A stretch of DNA of 7,688 nucleotides from Sulfuricella sp. (GTDB lineage: Bacteria; Pseudomonadota; Gammaproteobacteria; Burkholderiales; Sulfuricellaceae): NCBI GenBank assembly GCA_019911785.1, contig JAIOJM010000030.1, forward strand, positions 1 through 7,688. Reading direction: 5' to 3'. Positions 5,085-7,688 of this stretch are shown piece after piece. The notes below the pieces were generated by a model. It was not told the DNA's origin, made no database searches, and saw only the letters and a list, made by a program, of their open reading frames with translations. Made by a program: the position numbers and the translations under genes. Within the stretch, counting starts at the first letter, position 1, and each line of letters opens with the position of its first letter.

Positions 5085-6121
5085 ATCGCCGCTTCTTCCA
5101 TGATCGCCAGGTAGTGCTTGGTCATTTCGTCGCAAAGGGTGTTGAGCTCGGCGTTGTTGAAGATTTTGCTCAGGCGTTTGGGGTTGACCGTCATCATTTT
5201 GACTTTGCCGTTCTGCTCCACCACGGTGATGCGGCAGGGCAGGAACAGGCCGACTCTGGAGTCGGTCGCCAGCGCCGCGTTCAGCATGCTGAAGTTGCAG
5301 AAATAGATGATGTGCTGGCGCGGATCTTCCTGGCCTGCCGGCACCAGCCCGTGGTTGAGCGGCTGCTCGCGGATGAAGAGGAAATTGTTCGAGCTGGCCG
5401 CCCGTTTCACGTTCTCGATCGTGGTCTTGAGGTCGTAGGGGGAATCCATGGTCAGCACGGCTTGTTCGGTTTCGAGCACGCCGGCGTGCCTGGGTCTGGG
5501 CGCCTTTTCGAAGCTGCGGATGAAGCTGACGATGTCGTCGATATCCTTTTCCTTGAGCCCCTGTTTCAGGAAGGAGGCCATCGGCGTGCCTTCGCGCCCG
5601 TTCATCAGGGTTTTCTTGATCATGCTGTCGCTGGCGGCAGCGAGAAAGCCGGGGTTGTTCAGGGCCGGCGCCATGATCGGAAGGTCGCGCGGGCGCGAGA
5701 AGGTCACGCCGGTGCCCTTGCCGCCTTCTCCGCCGGCACCGTGGCAGGCTGCGCACTGTGCGGCGTAGAGCGCGCGGCCATGCTCGGCATTTCCCTTGAC
5801 GGGGGTGGCGGAGAACTGCGGCGCCGGTGCCTTGCTCCAGCTGCGGATGTGGCGGACGATGGCATCGATGTCGGCGTCGGGCAGTGCCGATGTGGGCATG
5901 ACCCTGCCGGGGCGGCCAAGACGGATGGTCTTGTGCAGATAATCGTTGCTTACGATGGCCTGGAACGAGGGCAGCGAGAGCGGAACGCCGAGTCCGCCGC
6001 CGCCATTTTCGCCGTGGCATGCGGCACAGTTGCGGGCGTAGAGCCTGGCGCCGTCCGGAGCGGCCTGCGCTTGAAAGCTCCCCGCGAGAACAAGCAGAGT
6101 CAGTGCGATAATTCTGTGCAT
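5081..6121 (-). CDS. Periplasmic diheme cytochrome c fused to a DUF302 domain
   Basis: A 346-residue exported protein. Signal peptide residues 1-20 (cleavage near AQA-AP). First cytochrome c domain about 22-97: heme motif CAACH (32-36), likely axial Met M75 in RVMP. Second domain about 110-205: CAACH (123-127), likely axial Met M181 in GTPMASF. Both have the GxxLY...CAACHG start typical of class I c-type domains. From about 215 a DUF302 domain follows: LTMDSPYDLKTTIENVKRAA, HIIYFCNFSMLNAAL, GLFLPCRITVVEQNG, with cysteines C275, C296 and C330. The architecture points to an electron-transfer protein in the periplasm in which DUF302 binds a partner or ligand; the substrate is unknown. The ATG at 6121 has no clear ribosome site. 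First gene of a two-gene operon with a secreted DUF302 protein; divergent from pyrC. Confidence 0.88.
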   Translation of the reverse strand: MHRIIALTLLVLAGSFQAQAAPDGARLYARNCAACHGENGGGGLGVPLSLPSFQAIVSNDYLHKTIRLGRPGRVMPTSALPDADIDAIVRHIRSWSKAPAPQFSATPVKGNAEHGRALYAAQCAACHGAGGEGGKGTGVTFSRPRDLPIMAPALNNPGFLAAASDSMIKKTLMNGREGTPMASFLKQGLKEKDIDDIVSFIRSFEKAPRPRHAGVLETEQAVLTMDSPYDLKTTIENVKRAASSNNFLFIREQPLNHGLVPAGQEDPRQHIIYFCNFSMLNAALATDSRVGLFLPCRITVVEQNGKVKMMTVNPKRLSKIFNNAELNTLCDEMTKHYLAIMEEAAI

Positions 6122-6127
6122 GTGAAA

Positions 6128-6133
6128 ATTATA
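6128..6133 (-). promoter_or_regulatory. Candidate -10 box for the cytochrome c-DUF302 operon
   Basis: A perfect TATAAT on the minus strand ends 7 bases before the ATG at 6121, which would start the transcript at or next to the start codon (leaderless). No good -35 is seen at 16-18 base spacing, so either it is an activated promoter or the match is chance. Confidence 0.35.
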
Positions 6134-6167
6134 ACTTAAACTGGAAAGGTCGGTTCCTGAAGCGTCG

Positions 6168-6173
6168 TATAAT
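6168..6173 (+). promoter_or_regulatory. Candidate -10 box for pyrC
   Basis: A perfect TATAAT lies 43 bases before the pyrC ATG, predicting a leader of about 35 bases. The -35 region (AAAGGT at 17-base spacing) is poor. Confidence 0.45.
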
Positions 6174-6215
6174 TCTGGAAACGGCGGTTCAACAGCTTTT
6201 CTAGGATATGTTCAA

Positions 6216-7253
6216 ATGGAAAAATTAACTCTTATCCGTCCCGACGACTGGCATTTGCATCTGCGCGACGGCGAGCACATGCGGGCGGTGCTGCCGGGCA
6301 CGGCGCGCCGCTTCGGCCGCGCCATTGTCATGCCCAACCTCAGGCCGCCGGTAACCACCACCGAGCTGGCGCTGGCCTATCGCGGGCGCATCCTCGCGGC
6401 CTTGCCGCAGAATGCGCGCTTCGAGCCGCTGATGACGCTCTACCTGACCGACAACACGGCGCCTGCCGAGATTGTCCGAGCCAAGGCGGGCGGGCTGGTG
6501 CACGGGATCAAGCTGTACCCGGCCGGGGCCACCACCAATTCGGATTCGGGCGTGACCGATCTGCTCGGCAAGTGCAGTGCGGCACTGGCGGAAATGGAAA
6601 AGCAGGATTTGCCGCTGCTGGTGCATGGCGAGGTCACCGATCCTGAGGTGGACGTGTTCGACCGCGAAAAGGTGTTCATCGACCGTGTGCTGGCGCCGCT
6701 GGTGCAGCGTTTTCCCGGCCTGCGCGTGGTGCTGGAGCATGTCACCACCCGTGACGGCGTGGAGTTCGTCAGGGCGGCATCAAGGCGCGTTGGCGCCACG
6801 CTCACCGCCCATCACCTGCTGATGAACCGCAACGCCATGTTCGCCGGCGGCATCCGCCCGCATCACTATTGCTTGCCGGTGCTGAAGCGCGAGGAGCATC
6901 GCCGCGCGCTGGTCGCGGCGGCGACCAGCGGCGATCCGAAGTTCTTTCTTGGCACCGATAGTGCGCCCCACGCCAAGAGCGCCAAGGAAGCCGCCTGCGG
7001 CTGCGCCGGCATGTACACCGCCCATGCGGGCATCGAGCTTTATGCCGAGGTGTTCGAGCAGGCTGGCGCGCTCGACAGGCTGGAGGCCTTCGCCAGCTTT
7101 TACGGCGCGGATTTTTACGGCCTGCCGCGCAATACGGACAGCGTTACGCTGGTGAAAGAAAGTTGGGATGTGCCGGCAGAAATGAAGTTTGGCGGCGATG
7201 TTCTGGTGCCGCTCCTGGCGGGCGGCAGCGTCGGTTGGAAGCTTGTCGGCTAG
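6216..7253 (+). CDS. pyrC: Dihydroorotase, class II
   Basis: Catalyses the reversible cyclisation of N-carbamoyl-L-aspartate to dihydroorotate, the third step of de novo pyrimidine synthesis, in the cytoplasm; a binuclear zinc amidohydrolase. The 345 residues match the E. coli class II enzyme (348). Metal ligands are all visible: H13 and H15 in [10 protein letters not shown], the carboxylated lysine K99 in [19 protein letters not shown]137 in LLVHGEV, H175 in LEHVTT, and D248 in [20 protein letters not shown] (39-49) is the usual substrate-side motif. The ATG at 6216 is preceded by AGGAT (6203-6207) at 8 bases. It is monocistronic as far as can be seen, divergent from the cytochrome-DUF302 operon and followed by rnpB. 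No defect is evident. Confidence 0.96.
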   Translation: MEKLTLIRPDDWHLHLRDGEHMRAVLPGTARRFGRAIVMPNLRPPVTTTELALAYRGRILAALPQNARFEPLMTLYLTDNTAPAEIVRAKAGGLVHGIKLYPAGATTNSDSGVTDLLGKCSAALAEMEKQDLPLLVHGEVTDPEVDVFDREKVFIDRVLAPLVQRFPGLRVVLEHVTTRDGVEFVRAASRRVGATLTAHHLLMNRNAMFAGGIRPHHYCLPVLKREEHRRALVAAATSGDPKFFLGTDSAPHAKSAKEAACGCAGMYTAHAGIELYAEVFEQAGALDRLEAFASFYGADFYGLPRNTDSVTLVKESWDVPAEMKFGGDVLVPLLAGGSVGWKLVG

Positions 7254-7341
7254 CAGCCTGCCAGGCTTGAAGAATCAACAGTCGTTAGTTGTTTACAGGA
7301 CAATAACCAAGCAAAACAATCGGAAATGGCCAGTCTTTGCA

Positions 7342-7350
7342 TGGTATAAT
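7342..7350 (+). promoter_or_regulatory. Extended -10 promoter of rnpB
   Basis: TGGTATAAT (7342-7350) is a perfect extended -10 element placed 6 bases before the predicted first base of RNase P RNA (G7357). The -35 region is weak, as is allowed with an extended -10. Confidence 0.7.
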
Positions 7351-7356
7351 GATTGC

Positions 7357-7688
7357 GAAGCTGGCTAGGCAGTCGCTGCGCGCGCAAGCGCGGAGAGGAA
7401 AGTCCGGGCTCCATAGAGCAGGATGCCGGTTAACGACCGGAGGCCGTGAGGCCATGGAAAGTGCCACAGAAAATATACCGCCGATGGCCGTTCCGAAAGG
7501 GGCGGATCAGGTAAGGTTGAAATGGCGAGGTAAGAGCTCACCGCGCACCCGGCAACGGGAGTGGCAGGGTAAACCCCATCCGGAGCAAGACCAAATAGGC
7601 AGGCGTTGAGGCGGCTCGCCGAGCCTGCGGGTAGGTTGCTTGAGTTCACGGGTAACCGTGCGCCTAGAGGAATGACTGTCCACGACAG
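7357..7688 (+). ncRNA. rnpB: RNase P RNA, class A, 3' end cut by the window edge
   Basis: Catalytic RNA of ribonuclease P, which removes 5' leaders from tRNA precursors. The 5' end GAAGCTGGCTAGGCAGTCGC matches the usual P1/P2 start. Conserved blocks then follow in order: GAGGAAAGTCCGGGCTCC (from 7393), CAGAAAATATACCGCCGATG (from 7467), GATCAGGTAAGGTTGAAA (from 7505), GGTAAGAGCTCACCG, CGGAGCAAGACCAAATAGG (from 7581), GGTAGGTTGCTTGAG and GAGGAATGACTGTCCACGAC near the right edge. By comparison with the E. coli RNA about 25 bases (the 3' strand ending in the P1 partner) lie beyond 7688. The fold is of the ancestral bacterial type A. Open frames across this stretch are chance. Confidence 0.97.

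Noticed and set aside
4629..6020. A 463-codon minus-strand frame covering the second DUF302 gene
   Set aside because: The first two thirds are an Arg/Pro-rich out-of-frame reading of the cytochrome gene; the true protein starts at the signal peptide at 5084.
5114..6139. A 341-codon plus-strand open frame
   Set aside because: It is the shadow of the cytochrome c-DUF302 gene on the other strand, which has two CxxCH motifs and a signal peptide.
6208..6228. A six-codon frame (MFKWKN) overlapping the pyrC start, as a leader peptide
   Set aside because: It lacks a ribosome site at proper distance and shows no attenuator structure; probably chance.
7255..7307. Hairpins after pyrC (AGCCTG-C-CAGGCT, and GTTA-G-TTGT with ACAATAAC) as a terminator
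   Set aside because: The first has almost no loop and no T-run; the second is AT-rich with a bulge and also lacks a T-run. Neither is convincing.
7337..7649. Open frames of 90-94 codons on both strands
   Set aside because: They lie across RNase P RNA, whose conserved blocks are unmistakable.

Overview
The window looks like chromosomal DNA of a GC-rich proteobacterium, most likely a betaproteobacterium. I infer this from the gene order (rsmI divergent from lppC-yraN-gmhA/diaA), a class II pyrC, a class A RNase P RNA and c-type cytochrome genes. Gene families were recognised by reading the translations; no database search was run.

Layout. (1) 1-2057, minus strand: an envelope/housekeeping operon read right to left, lppC (short LpoA-like lipoprotein), yraN, then a SIS-domain gmhA/diaA cut by the left edge. 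A long inverted repeat (351-480) sits between yraN and the SIS gene. (2) 2052-2915, plus strand: rsmI, whose only credible start is a TTG that overlaps the first 6 bases of divergent lppC. (3) 2968-3084, minus strand: a 38-residue lysine-rich small protein convergent with rsmI. (4) 3100-4610: an accessory island with a 5' fragment of an IS110-family transposase, an intact HI1419/HI1420-type (HigBA-like) toxin-antitoxin pair behind a perfect palindromic operator, a probable 3' relic of a second toxin followed by its HTH_37 antitoxin, and an 82-bp near-perfect inverted repeat. (5) 4629-6121, minus strand: a two-gene operon of a periplasmic diheme cytochrome c fused to a DUF302 domain and a secreted stand-alone DUF302 protein, joined by an ATGA overlap. 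(6) 6216-7253, plus strand: pyrC. (7) 7357 to the right edge: rnpB, RNase P RNA, with an extended -10 promoter and lacking only about its last 25 bases.

How the parts relate. The flanking genes are core functions: rRNA methylation, peptidoglycan synthase activation, pyrimidine synthesis and tRNA maturation. The middle is a small landing zone of addiction modules and mobile-element debris. The least described item is the cytochrome c-DUF302/DUF302 operon, which suggests a periplasmic redox module whose substrate cannot be read from sequence. Nothing here amounts to a clear new defence system.
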